DNA from: Balaenoptera acutorostrata
Taxonomy: Eukaryota > Chordata > Mammalia > Artiodactyla > Balaenopteridae
Direction of reading: 5' to 3'
Length of the DNA: 64,000 bases
Assembly (NCBI RefSeq): GCF_949987535.1
Contig: NC_080073.1
Span: 92,047,344-92,111,343, forward strand
The notes beneath the pieces are model-generated. The model did not search any database and had not been told where the DNA came from. It was given only the letters and a program-made list of their open reading frames with translations. The position numbers were made by a program, and so were the translations under genes. Positions within the stretch are counted from its first letter, which is position 1; each line of letters starts with the position of its first letter. Of this stretch, positions 1 through 10,204 are shown in pieces.

Positions 1-636
1 CTGGAAGTTTGCTCATTAAAGACAGCCATGGAAGCTAAAGACAAGAGTCATACTCCTCAGATATGGGGACCTCTACTCTTTCTTTTTTTTCCCCCTTAGC
101 TCAATTCTCTCCCCAAATATAAAGGAATCCATGATTCCAGACAAAGACATTTTTTAAAGTGAACATTGGACACAAAAGACTTCACATACCAACATAATAT
201 AATAAAGCTGCGGGCTAGTTTCCCTTATGAATAAATGCAATCGTCATAAATAAAATGGAACAAATTGAATGCAGCAACACACTAAGAGAGAAAACACCTT
301 GGCCACATGGTGTTCATGCCAGCAATTTAAGAATGGATCAATATTAGGAAATATTTTAACATAATTCTCTTATTTTAAACTGGAGGAGAAAAATCCTATA
401 AGCATTCCCACCCATGGGGAAAAAAAAAGCATTTAACAACATTTTGTATCCGTTCTTCATAAAGAGCTCTTCATAAACTCAGAACAATGGGCCCATCATT
501 AACATGATGGATAGGTAGATAGATGGAGATCCTGATGATATTCTGGTGTAATGAGAAGCTGTCATGAGTTAAAAAAAAAGAGAAAGGTAAAACTTGAGAA
601 GGAAGCATGATATATATGAAAAGTAAGAAATTTACA
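1..636. other. unannotated unique-looking DNA
   Basis: AT-rich sequence with no gene or recognisable repeat family. A short GATA-type run lies near 510-527. No open frame here looks coding. Confidence 0.5.
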
Positions 637-805
637 GCTAGAAAACATAGATTTGCATTTCAGTTTTTCTACCTGCAATCTGTGAGACCTTAGGCATATC
701 ACTTCACTCTCTTGGATTTCAGACATTTCACTGAAAAAATGCGGCTGGTAATAGCTACCTTAAGAGGATTAATGTGATCAAAGTACATTAAAGCACTAAC
801 TTATA
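637..805 (+). repeat. MIR SINE (old, diverged)
   Basis: The order of blocks follows the MIR consensus: a degraded tRNA-like part, then the 'gtgagaccttaggcatatcac' core-type segment, and then the tail that resembles 'ctgtaaaatgcggctggtaatagctacctta'-like MIR sequence in diverged form. Divergence is high, as expected for a mammal-wide repeat. Confidence 0.65.
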
Positions 806-1532
806 CGGGGTTTTCATAAATGGCTGCTTTGGAAAAAAAATACCACCTGTTCTGGAGATTTACCCACCCCAAAACAGAGAGGATAAAAACCAGAAAACAT
901 CTGAACATACACTTACTTGAAGTCAATAGATGTTCAAAATTTCCTCTGATTAATCCAGGAGCATGGGTACTTCCTCATTCTGATCCTTCGGATAAGATCT
1001 TCAATGATAAAAATAAAAGTTTCAGAAACGTTCTGTGACCCATATCATGACAGAAAGTTGACTCTTCTTTGTCATTCACGTTGACCCAAAACAAGATACG
1101 CGTTTTCTGAGAATGTGCCTGCAACCTGTTGATTTGGGATCCATGACATTCTCCAGACAATAGGACTTCATTCAGGTTCCTGGAACTGCCCGTCAGAGTT
1201 CCCTTCACCATCCTTTCTGTTTCTCTGACCTTCTGCTTCTCCAGTCAAGACGCATAACTTATGGAAAATTGGAGAAGCCGTTAACTTTCTTCCTTTTTCC
1301 TGTAGCTCTCTTCTGAAATTGCAAATTAATTTCCACAGTATGGCTCTGCAGTTTTTCGAAGACTGTGATCCTATTTATCTTAAGTGTAGCACTAAGGGGA
1401 GGAAATGGTAGCTCAATCCAGGTGTCCACATTGACTCTGCACACGTTCATATTTTCGTGAAACCCAATCATGTGTTTTTATGTTTTCAGTAGTTTCATTT
1501 GGTTCATGCCTTATTGCATTAATAAGTATAAT
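806..1532. other. unannotated unique-looking DNA
   Basis: No gene or repeat family recognised. Short open frames on both strands lack any family signature and overlap one another, so they are treated as chance. Confidence 0.5.
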
Positions 1533-1640
1533 TTCTTTTTTTAATTTAAGTTTTATTTTTATATTGGAGTATAGTTGACTTACAGTGTTGTGCTAGTTTC
1601 AGGTATACAGCAAAGTGATTCAGTTATACATATACATAAA
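1533..1640 (-). mobile_element. L1 LINE 3' end, truncated
   Basis: The segment contains 'ggagtatagttgacttacag', 'agcaaagtgattcagttata' and 'catatacata', the reverse complement of the cetartiodactyl L1 3' terminus. The T-rich left side is the A-rich tail of a minus-strand copy. Only about 105 bp are kept. Confidence 0.75.
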
Positions 1641-2696
1641 GCCAATAGGAATCCAAGAAATTAGGCTCCTGAGGATCTTGAGTCTAAAAACTGTCTTCAA
1701 TTGAAGAAGACATCTAGTAAATTTCTTCAACAAATTTTCACCATGTTGTCTGCTTATATTAAAATAAAGAACCGCATTCTGCTTCAGTTCCTTCTAAATA
1801 TCCCACAGATTCTCGGTGGATAATTTATAGTTTTTACCTCTTTGTTCATTGCATCATGTAATGAATAGGTCTTGCAAAGTTAACAAAACACAATCTTTTG
1901 CTATAAACTATGAAATGTAAACTGTGCCCACCAACCATCACTTTTGAACTGGAATACATTTTGTTTTTGTTGTTGTTCTAGGTGCCCCATCTGTGGCATG
2001 TGAATTTCTATATTTGGATCAAACTTCTCATATTTCTTGCTCTTAGGCACTTAGGTCATAGATGTTCTTGTATGCTAAAATTATTTAACATTTTTTTCTT
2101 GCTAAAAATTTTAAACAGACCACATGCAGGGGGTTATCAATAGAAAAAAAATAGTGGTATCAAAATACTTTTTTTTTTCTGATTAAAAATAACAGGAAAT
2201 TTAAGGAGTGAGTAAAAAAAATAGAGAAGAAAATAACAATTGTCTATAGTTACACCATTCAGAAATAACTACTCTTGACGGTTTGTTTCATTTGTTTCCC
2301 ATCTTTTTTGCAATGTGTATATGTGAGATATATGAATATATTTATGCATTTATACCTTTCTATTTATAGAAGGAAGTATGGGAAGAGGGCCTGTCTTCGT
2401 TTTTCTCAAACAATAAATCTTAGGTTGCTGTGTGCTTCACCAATTCACAAACAAACACTGGCTTATTTATCATGCCTTTACTATTATTTTGTTTAATTCA
2501 TTATCTTTTTAAGGGCTCAGAAAGCCTTTGGAACCTGCCAAATAATCTTCTAAATCTTTTACTATTTTAGGAGCTCATTTATCTAATTCTTTTAGGAAGA
2601 TGGGAGGAATTAAAATGTCTAGAATTATATACATCTTGCTTAAAGGAATAGACACATATGAGTAGACAAATGTAGACAAATGTTCTACCTAATTCT
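1641..2696. other. unannotated DNA, possibly old repeat remains
   Basis: No gene seen. The stretch around 2215-2350 (cold-spot AT-rich text around 'ttacaccattcagaaataac') resembles old L1-associated sequence but is too diverged to assign. Confidence 0.35.
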
Positions 2697-2887
2697 TTTT
2701 TTTTTAAATTCATTTTTATTGGAGTATAGTTGCTTTACAATGTTGTGTTAGTTTCTGCTGTGCAGCAAATTGAATCAGTTATACGTATACATATATCCCC
2801 TCCTTTTTTGGATTTCCTTCCCATTTAAGTCACCACAGAGCATTGAGTAGAGTTGCCTGTGCTATACAGTAGGTTCTCATTAGTTAA
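2697..2887 (-). mobile_element. L1 LINE 3' end, 5'-truncated
   Basis: A poly-T start is followed by 'ggagtatagttgctttacaa', 'tgttagtttctgctgtgcag' and 'gctatacagtaggttctcat'. This is the same minus-strand L1 3' end as at 21121-21476, shorter and more diverged. Confidence 0.8.
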
Positions 2888-3410
2888 ATCATTAGATATT
2901 TATTTTGTGCATGCTGAAATGTCTGACTGGTAGAAGGCCTGTGTCACTCTTGCTCTGGTTTCATAACTAGTGTATATGCTTAAAATGCACAGGGAAACCC
3001 CTTGTCCAGCAGCCATATTGCCATGGATTAATACCTGATACTTTGATTTAAGTCATCAAAGATATTCTTGTCATTAAATGGGTGAATTGTCTTAAGAAAT
3101 TAATTGAAACAAGATTTCCAGGGTGATGCCAATGTGAATTGTGGTACCAAACACAAATTAGAGCAAAAAAACCCCCCAAAACCCTTAATAATGTAAACAT
3201 TTCAAAAAGAATCAAATTGAATCCTTTTCCTTATAGATTATTTTTTCTGTTTAAATTCTTAGTCTCTCTTCTGTGTAAATGTGGTCTGTCTGATCATAAC
3301 AAAGGAAGCAAATCATCCACCTTGTATTGAGGCTTTTGGAGAATTTCTTCTTCAAAATATATTCTTTAAAAACAAGTTCCATTTTCACACTACATACTCA
3401 CAGTTTTCCT
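2888..3410. other. unannotated unique-looking DNA
   Basis: AT-rich, with no gene or named repeat recognised. Confidence 0.5.
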
Positions 3411-3434
3411 GGGGTGGGAGTGGGGAACAGGGGG
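3411..3434 (+). other. G-quadruplex-type G-run cluster
   Basis: Four G-runs of 4, 3, 4 and 5 guanines are separated by loops of 1, 3 and 4 bases. This meets the usual G3+N1-7 pattern on the plus strand. It is isolated in AT-rich DNA and not inside a recognised repeat. Folding is inferred from pattern only. Confidence 0.6.
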
Positions 3435-4734
3435 AAACTTCACACAGCTGACCATTGAAAAATTCACAGTTCATTAAAAGGACTTCTGCTTTAACCAATA
3501 TATTCTATGAGCATTGCTAACAAAGGAAAAATTAAATTCACATTTTCTTTTTTTCCGTGGGAGTATAGCCAAAATTCTATAGAAAAGTGAAGCTGAAGTA
3601 AGGCTCCCAGACAGCTCTCAAACTGGACTCAACCTCTGTGTAACTTCACAGTGGCTGAACTAGAGCTTTCAACAAGGAGATTTTAGATGGATAAGCTTGG
3701 AAATCTCCTTTATAAAATTCAACCTTCCAAACAGAAATTGGAGGTAGAGCCGATCTCGGACTGAATTTCAGGTGAGCAAAATAATACATTATTTTTCTAG
3801 GGGCAGAGTGCAATAGGAATTTATGCAATGGGCAGGCAAGATTCTAAGAATGAGAAATTGTATTTCTTAAATCTCTCTAGAGACTACTGCAGACACATGT
3901 GGCTTGAAGAAGTCCTTCCATGTGTCTTCTGATTCTCAGGAAAACATATTTTTAAGTGACAGCAAGAGAGGTGACATTTTATTTTTCTCCATAAAAGACT
4001 CTCTTGGAAGTTTATTTTATGGTTTCTTTCTTAGACTCATTCCGAAGAGGTTTTTCTTAGTCCAGGACTCATATCTCTTATAAAAGGTGGAGAGAAGGTG
4101 GACTAGGGCTTGGGAAATGTGTGAGAGTGTAATTTAAAGTTCTTCCTTTTATCAGCAGAGTTCTATCTATATCCTTCTAAAGTTACAGAGCCCAAACTAA
4201 AGAATGATTTTCAGGTAGTCTGGGGGATGTGAGATATACTGTCCCCTACTTCAAAATTGCTTTACTTCTGCTTGTGCACCTTACCACCATGTGTGTGCTT
4301 ATTAGTTGCTAGCTAATATTTTAGTAACAGAAAATGCCTGGCAAGTACAAAATCAGCTCTCAGCCTACAAGTCATCATTAATACATCAAACCACTTTTTC
4401 TCTCTGAGCTCACAAGCCTGAATCGAGCAGCTATTACGATTCAATCAGCACTGTCATAGTAGATAAAATCTGATCACCTGAGCCCTAGATTTCAATCAGC
4501 CACCATACTCCTGGCAGGAACTGGAAGACTAAAGATTTCAATGCAAGATGGACTTCAGAATGTAGAGAAAAACCTCGAGTTATCTTTCTGTTACCTAAAA
4601 CTTTCCAAGCGTTAGTTCCCTCAGGTAATAATGTGTTGATATACATGTTCTCAGACATCTTTACAGTCTACAATTGTACAAAAAGGCTAAGACATTGGGT
4701 CAAGACAGTATCATTCTTTGTGGATAAAGATAAT
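3435..4734. other. unannotated unique-looking DNA
   Basis: About 1.3 kb without a supported gene or a repeat I can name. Open frames are short and have no family features. Confidence 0.5.
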
Positions 4735-4869
4735 TACGGTGACAACTGTGCAGTCCAACAGAATTCTCTGTGATGAATAAAATATTCTGTGCTGTGATAT
4801 GGTAGCCACTAGCCACTGTGTCTCTTGAGCACTTGAAAGGTGGCTTGTCTAACTGAGGAGCTGAATTTT

Positions 4870-5262
4870 TATGGGTGGACCTAGAGATTGTCATACTAAG
4901 TGAAGTAAGTCAGAAAGAGAAAGACAAATACCATACGATATCACTTATATATATGGAATCTAAAATATGATACAAATGAACTTATTTACAAAACAGAAAT
5001 AGACTTACAGACATAGAGAACAAACTTAGGGTTACCAAAGTGGAAAGTCAGGGGATAAATTAGGAATTTGGGATTAACTGATACACACTGCTATATATAA
5101 AATAAACAATAAGGACCTACTGTATAGCACAGAGAACTATATTCAATATCTTATAATAACCCGTAATGGAAAAGAATCTGAAAAAGAATATACATATATA
5201 CATAACTGAATCACTTTGCTGGACATCTGAAACATTATAAATCAATTATACTTCAAATAAAA
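4870..5262 (+). mobile_element. L1 LINE 3' end, 5'-truncated
   Basis: A plus-strand L1 3' UTR runs from 'gggtggacctagagattgtc' through 'ctactgtatagcacagagaa' and 'aactgaatcactttgctgga' to an A-rich tail at about 5257-5265. It sits inside the palindromic DNA transposon. Flanking 'gaattt'-type sequence on both sides is a possible target-site duplication, but the host is AT-rich, so that is weak. Confidence 0.85.
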
Positions 5263-5278
5263 AAAGAATTTAAATTTA

Positions 5279-5590
5279 TTTAATTTATTGTATTTTATTT
5301 TATTCATTTTATTTTGGGCTGCTTTGGGTCTTCGTTGCTGCATGAGGGCTTTCTCTAGTTGTGGCGAGCGGGGGCTACTCTTCGTTGCAGTCTATGGGCT
5401 TCTCATTGCAGTGGCTTCTCTTGTTGTGGAGCACAGGCTCGCGGGCTTTAGAGTGCAGGCTCAGTAGTTGTGGCACACGGGCTTAGTTGCTCCACAGCAT
5501 GTGGGATCTTCCTGGACCAGGGCTCGAACCCATGTCCCCTGCATTGGCAGGCGGATTCTTAACCACTGCACCACCACGGAGGCCCCCCCC
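5279..5590 (-). mobile_element. CHR-family SINE, long form
   Basis: On the minus strand the element shows a tRNA-like head (B-box region 'gggttcgagccctggtcc'), body and AAAT/TTTA-type tail. The target-site duplication is aaagaatttaaattta (5263-5278) versus aaagagtttaaattta (5591-5606), 15 of 16 identical. It inserted directly at the tail of the 4870-5262 L1, so it is the youngest layer of this nest. Confidence 0.9.
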
Positions 5591-5662
5591 AAAGAGTTTA
5601 AATTTAAATAGCCACATATCTCTACTGGCTACAGTATTGGACAGGGGAATTCTGTAGAATAC

Positions 5663-5972
5663 TTTCATGGAAGGTATCTATCCTATAGGATGATTGAGAA
5701 TGTTCTGATTAAAGTGCATATTTGCTTCTCTGTGATTAAAGTGCATGTTTGCTTCTCTGTGATAAGCCTTTATTTTTTTAAATGGATGCTATAAAAAATA
5801 ATTATAAAACCTCGAATTGTTGCATGCTTTGGAAGTGTGTAGAAATGGGTGATGTAATTTTTTTAAATTATGAAATATAAAAAATGTGGGCTGGTCCCTA
5901 ATAAGTTATTTATGTGAACTCCTAAAAAATAAAATAGAGACATGATATTTCTGTCAGTATTCTTTTCATTAT
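5663..5972. other. intervening DNA with a 27-bp tandem duplication
   Basis: Nothing gene-like. A short tandem duplication at 5707-5760 is listed separately. Confidence 0.5.
5707..5760. repeat. 27-bp tandem duplication, two units
   Basis: Units 5707-5733 and 5734-5760 both read gattaaagtgcat, then a/g, then tttgcttctctgt. They differ at one base of 27, so the duplication is fairly recent. Confidence 0.9.
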
Positions 5973-5986
5973 AAAATTATATGCAG
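5973..5986. repeat. target-site duplication, left copy (TPT1 retrocopy)
   Basis: Reads aaaattatatgcag and immediately precedes the TOP tract. It starts with AAAA after T-containing DNA, as expected for L1 endonuclease cleavage. Confidence 0.8.
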
Positions 5987-6835
5987 CTCTTTTTCTGCCC
6001 GCTCCCCCCTCCCCCAGAGCACCGCTCCAGCTGCACCGCCCTAGCTCTGAGCTCTGGGCTCCTACTAAGCTAGTGCCGCCGTTGTCTCCCTGCAGTCGCC
6101 ATCATGATCATCTACCGGGACCTCATCAGCCATGATGAGATGTTCTCCGACATCTACAAGATCCGGGAGGTCGCGGACAGGCTGTGTCCGGAGGTGGAGG
6201 GGAAGATGGTCAGTAGAACAGAGGGTAACACTGATGACTCGCTCATTGGTGGAAATGCATCCGCTGAAGGCCCCAAGGGCTAAGGTACCGAAAGCACAGT
6301 AATCACCGGTGTGGATATTGTCGTGAACCATCACTTGCAGGAAACCAGCTTCACAGAAGAAGCCAACAAGAAGCACATCAAAGATTACATGAAGTCAATC
6401 AAAGGGAAGCTTGAAGAACAGAGACCAGAAAGAGTAAAACCTTTTATGACAGGGGCTGCAGAACAAATCAAGCACATCCTTGCTAATTTCAAAAACGATC
6501 AGTTCTTTATTGGTGAAAACATGAATCCAGATGGCATGGCTGCTCTGCTGGACTACCGTGAGGATAGTATGATGCCATATATGGCTTTATTTAAGGATGG
6601 TCTAGGAATGGAAAAATGTTAACAAATTTGGCTGTTTGGATCCCTTGCTCGTCATGACTGGCTGGCTGCTGCTTTTCATCTACGCAACACCAGGACTTAG
6701 ACAAATGGGACTGATGGCATCTTGAGCTCTTCGTTTTGATGTTGATTTATTTGGAGTGGAGGCATTGTTTTTGAGAAAAAAAAAAAAACGTTATGTAGGT
6801 TGTCTAAAAATAAAATGAATTTAAACTCAGAAATA
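5987..6835 (+). pseudogene. TPT1P: TPT1 (TCTP) processed pseudogene, full length
   Basis: A retrocopy of the mRNA for translationally controlled tumour protein, a small cytosolic Ca2+- and tubulin-binding protein. The coding-like part is 6104-6622. It is colinear with the usual 172 codons, without introns or frameshift, and ends in MEKC-stop like functional TCTP. Recognisable blocks include [20 protein letters not shown] at the start, [36 protein letters not shown] and ALLDYRED. Codon 60 is TAA (6281-6283) where the parent has Glu (one GAA-to-TAA change), so the frame is broken after 59 residues. The 5' end begins at a pyrimidine-rich 5' TOP tract (5987 onward) and the TPT1-like 3' UTR runs to an A-rich end near 6835, with an internal run of 13 A. 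Flanking 14-mers at 5973-5986 and 6836-6849 (aaaattatatgcag and aaaagtatatgcag) form a target-site duplication, 13 of 14 identical. No promoter of its own is visible; it is non-functional as TCTP. Confidence 0.96.
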
Positions 6836-6849
6836 AAAAGTATATGCAG
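6836..6849. repeat. target-site duplication, right copy (TPT1 retrocopy)
   Basis: Reads aaaagtatatgcag directly after the A-rich 3' end of the retrocopy, one mismatch from the left copy. Confidence 0.8.
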
Positions 6850-6949
6850 AGTCTCTTTATGGAACTGTGAAATCCTACTATTTGTTATCAGAAACTCTGT
6901 CTTCTGTTGCTTTGTTCTTACATCATCTGGTACGTGGTAAGCATTCAAC

Positions 6950-7125
6950 TTTTTTTTTTTTTTTTAAGTTTAGAATGAATAAGGTTTATTAGGTTCTATC
7001 ACCCACAAGGGGTATGTCCCAAATCTGCTAATGAGCAGAGCTGAACAGAAAAGGAAAGAAGAGTTATTTAACAAGTCATCATTTTCTTGCTGCAAGATTG
7101 CCCTTGGCTAATCAGCTCACTGCAG
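6950..7125 (-). pseudogene. 3' end of an unidentified retrocopied transcript
   Basis: On the minus strand a 16-A tail (T-run 6950-6965) is preceded by an AATAAA signal (complement of 6985-6990) 19 bases upstream. That is the layout of a cleaved and polyadenylated mRNA end. About 150 bp of body follow, with no protein or repeat family I recognise. A convincing target-site duplication is not visible; only a 6-base 'attcaa' match occurs. It could instead be the end of an old LTR or LINE. Confidence 0.4.
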
Positions 7126-7131
7126 GAATTC

Positions 7132-7163
7132 AATAAATAATAAATACATAAATAAATAAATAC
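7132..7163. repeat. (AAAT)n simple repeat
   Basis: AATA/AAAT units with small interruptions. Confidence 0.8.
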
Positions 7164-7315
7164 ACAAACTTTGACCAGCAGTATTTGTTTCACATATATA
7201 CAATTCTTTCTTCAAAAGTTAACATCAAGTTGTAACCAGTTAATTTGTACTTTGTTATTAGGTTGTCTCTGTGCTGTGCTTGTGAGTAGAGATATCCCAA
7301 GTGATTCTACATTTT

Positions 7316-7613
7316 TTTAAAAATTAATTTATTTATTTATATTCATTTTTGTCTGTGTTGGGCCTTCGTTTCTGTGCGAGGGCTTTCTCCAGTTTGTGGC
7401 GAGCGGGGGCCACTCTTCATCGCGGTGCGCGGGCCTCTCACCGTCACGGCCTCTCCCGTTGCTGAGCACAGGCTCCAGACGCGCAGGCTCAGTAGTTGTG
7501 GCTCACGGGCCCAGTTGCTCCGCGGCATGTGGGATCTTCCCAGACCAGGGCTCGAACCCGTGTCCCCTGCATTGGCAGGCAGATTCTTAACCACTGCGCC
7601 ACCAGGGAAGCCC
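7316..7613 (-). mobile_element. CHR-family SINE, long form, young
   Basis: Complete minus-strand copy with the 'ggttcgagccctggtctg'-type B box on the element strand and an AAAT/TTTA tail. The 14-base target-site duplication tgattctacatttt at 7302-7315 and 7614-7627 is identical. The overlapping open frames here translate the SINE and are not genes. Confidence 0.95.
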
Positions 7614-7627
7614 TGATTCTACATTTT

Positions 7628-9000
7628 AACTTAAAATGAACTAGGTCTATGTGTTGCCTTCGCATTGGGTTCTTAGTTTTCAATAGGTGTTGCTGAAAAA
7701 AAGTTAATGCCAGATGATGAAATAGAATGTAGTTTTTTACATCAAGAAGAATGGTTCTGCAGTTAATTTTCCTGAGAGGTTAACTTTCAATTAAAAAATA
7801 GTTAGCATGAGTCTTAGACTGCACATCTTGTGTTCTGGACAGTCTTGGAACCCTCCAGTACCAAGGCAGGAATTCAGTTTTCTATCTAACAGCAAAGGGA
7901 TTATAAAAAGTTCTCAGAGTAGGTGCTGGATATTCTCATAAGCCTCCAGCTCCCTATTGATTGAGACTGTCAAGGCTTGCAAGTCAACTCAGAATGATTG
8001 ACTCTTGTTCTTGATTATTGAGCAATGTATAGATTCTTGGCATCCTCTAATAAGAAACATCAGGAACTCGTTTGTTTATATCATCTTTACAGCGGGACCT
8101 AAAATCCCAGACATTTGGCATCCAGTTAAAAAATATTCCTATATGGTTTGCATATGTTGTCACCAAGACAGTGTGGTGACAGAAATCTAAAATAATATGT
8201 GTCTTTCAAAAAAGTTATATTTAAGGCAAATAATTCATGTTGACTATAGATGAGTAGCTTGAATTTCTTAGGAAGTTCCTCTACCTGCCAAATTGTCCAC
8301 CTGGTATCAGATACAAAACAATATGAAATGTCAAATGGTAAAATAGGTGCCTTTTTAAAATCAGTTCGTCAGTGTGGGTTAGGGAGATCCTACACTATGG
8401 AAACTTTCCAAGGAACTTGCATAATATAATTGGGCACTTCTAATGACAGATGGCTCAGAGCCTTAGTATTTTAAATTGCTTTTACTGCCTGGTAAAGGTG
8501 TCCTAGATAATGAGGGTGATTTCAGTATTGTGTAGCGGTGATGTAATTTAGGGTACAGATTCACAATGGGACAAAAATCCTAACACAGGTGTGTGTTCAG
8601 TTCAAATAAAAAATCATGGACCTTAATATGGTCATGGAGCTTCTTGTCTCTAATTTAAAGTCAAGGATTCCTTAACTTTTGCTTTCCTCCACGTTTGAAA
8701 TGATACTGTTAAGTGGTTGGTGTCCCTGTGCTATCTGGCACCTAACAGAAAACATAGATCCATTACCATATGCGGAAATGCCAGTAGAACAAAGCAGTGG
8801 TTTCATTTCATCATAACTTGCTGACACGTATAGAAGTAAAGATATGGCTGACCTTATGGAAAGTGTCTTCATATTTGGTGAGTTCAGTATTGGGGAATGT
8901 CTACTGCACATCATGGGGAAAAGAGTTACTCTTGTGTGTGCAGAATAAGGTCTACAGATATGAAGTAAGCATCTTTATATTTGTTATTTCGGTTTGTGAT
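7628..9000. other. unannotated unique-looking DNA
   Basis: About 1.4 kb without a recognisable gene, RNA or repeat. Confidence 0.5.
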
Positions 9001-9640
9001 TGTATTCATTTTCTATTGCTATAAAAATGACCACAAATTCAGTGATTTACACAACACCCATTTTCTGTTTGTTTTCTCATGGTTTCTGTGGGTCAGAAGT
9101 TTAAATAGTTTGGCTCATCTAGTTTCTCTACTTGAGATTTTACATGACTGAAATCAAGGGATGGCAGAGCTGCGTTCCTTTCTTGAGGCTCTGGGGAAGA
9201 CTCTGTGTCCGAACTCGCTCAGGTTGTCGGCAGAATTCAGTTCCTTGTGGTCGTAGGACAGCCTTAGCGTTTGAGGGTTCCTTCGCTCTGTCAGCCAGGG
9301 GCTTAGTTCCTAGAAACCTCTTTGCCACCCTTGCATGTGGCTGCCCTACATCTCAGAACCAGCAATAGGGTGTCATATCCTTCTCACGCATGGAATCTCT
9401 GACCTTCCTTTCTACAGGGTCTCTGGCTCTACCCAGGGAACATTCTTCGCTTTTAGGGCTCATGTGACTAGGTGGGACCCACCTAGATAATTAAGGATAA
9501 TCTCTCCATCCGGTACGGTTCTTAACCTTAATTACATCTGCAAGTCTTTTTTTTTCATATTGGGTAATGTATACAGCAATCCAGGGATTAGGATGTGGTT
9601 ATCGTTGGAGGGGACATTATCCTGCTTACCACAGTGATTA
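9001..9640. repeat. old mammalian interspersed repeat, family not named
   Basis: The text 'tgtattcattttctattgct', 'ctgtgggtcagaagttta', 'ggcagagctgcgttcctttc', 'acctagataattaaggataa' and the end 'attatcctgcttaccaca' follow an interspersed repeat I recognise from many mammalian loci. I cannot give its family name with confidence. The 78-codon open frame at 9132-9368 lies inside it and is not a gene. Confidence 0.65.
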
Positions 9641-10204
9641 TCAGTATTAATGACTTATTATTAATTGTAGTTTAAGAAACAATTACTTATTTTTACCTCT
9701 CTGTCTCTCTCTATTACATTTAGATATCTGGAATACCGAAAAGAACTTTTCCATATGTTTCTGCAAGTTTATTCTCTTACAGTTTCCTCATCAAGCACAC
9801 CTTAGGCATTTGTTATTATATCTGGAAACTTGAAAAGCATAGTCTCTGTGAAATATGAACAATTTCAAGACAAAGGAAATTATAAATTTAATGTGATTAT
9901 GAATGCCATTGGGTGCCTTCAGACAATTCCTTTATTACCTCCATTGTTATGGTTTTTAATTTTTAAAAAAACCAGAGCAAAATTAGTAAAGTCTGTCATA
10001 TTTGCAAGAACAACCAGGTGTTTTCTATAGGTGTGGGATACAGGGGCTGTTTAAGTTCTGATTCATAGTTCATTTTAGTGTCCACAAAATCTTACCACTA
10101 GAAATTAGAACAGTGCCAGGTTAAGTGTATTTAAGTAGATAAAATCTTATTTGATATGATACCAGTAACATTGGGATACTAGAACACTGGCCAGTTTTTT
10201 GTTT
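9641..10204. other. unannotated DNA
   Basis: AT-rich, no supported feature. Confidence 0.5.

Larger units (their letters stand above)
4735..5662. mobile_element. non-autonomous DNA transposon (hAT-type MER family), split by two later insertions
   Basis: The left half (4735-4869) carries 'atggtagccactagccactg', 'gagcacttgaaaggtggctt' and 'ctgaggagctgaatttttat'. The right half (5591-5662) carries 'tttaaatagccacatatc', 'ctggctacagtattggac' and 'agaat'. The halves are inverted versions of each other, as in the palindromic mammalian MER element of this type. An L1 and then a CHR SINE lie between them. The same family recurs at 42300-42508. Superfamily assignment is from memory of the family and is tentative. 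Confidence 0.6.

Noticed and set aside
6311..6622. 103-codon frame that looks like an intact protein
   Set aside because: It is the C-terminal part of the TPT1 retrocopy after the stop at codon 60, starting at an internal Met-like position; no promoter or upstream reading supports it.
7374..7616. tRNA gene from the A- and B-box-like sequence in SINEs
   Set aside because: The boxes belong to tRNA-derived CHR SINE heads; no full cloverleaf with acceptor pairing is visible.
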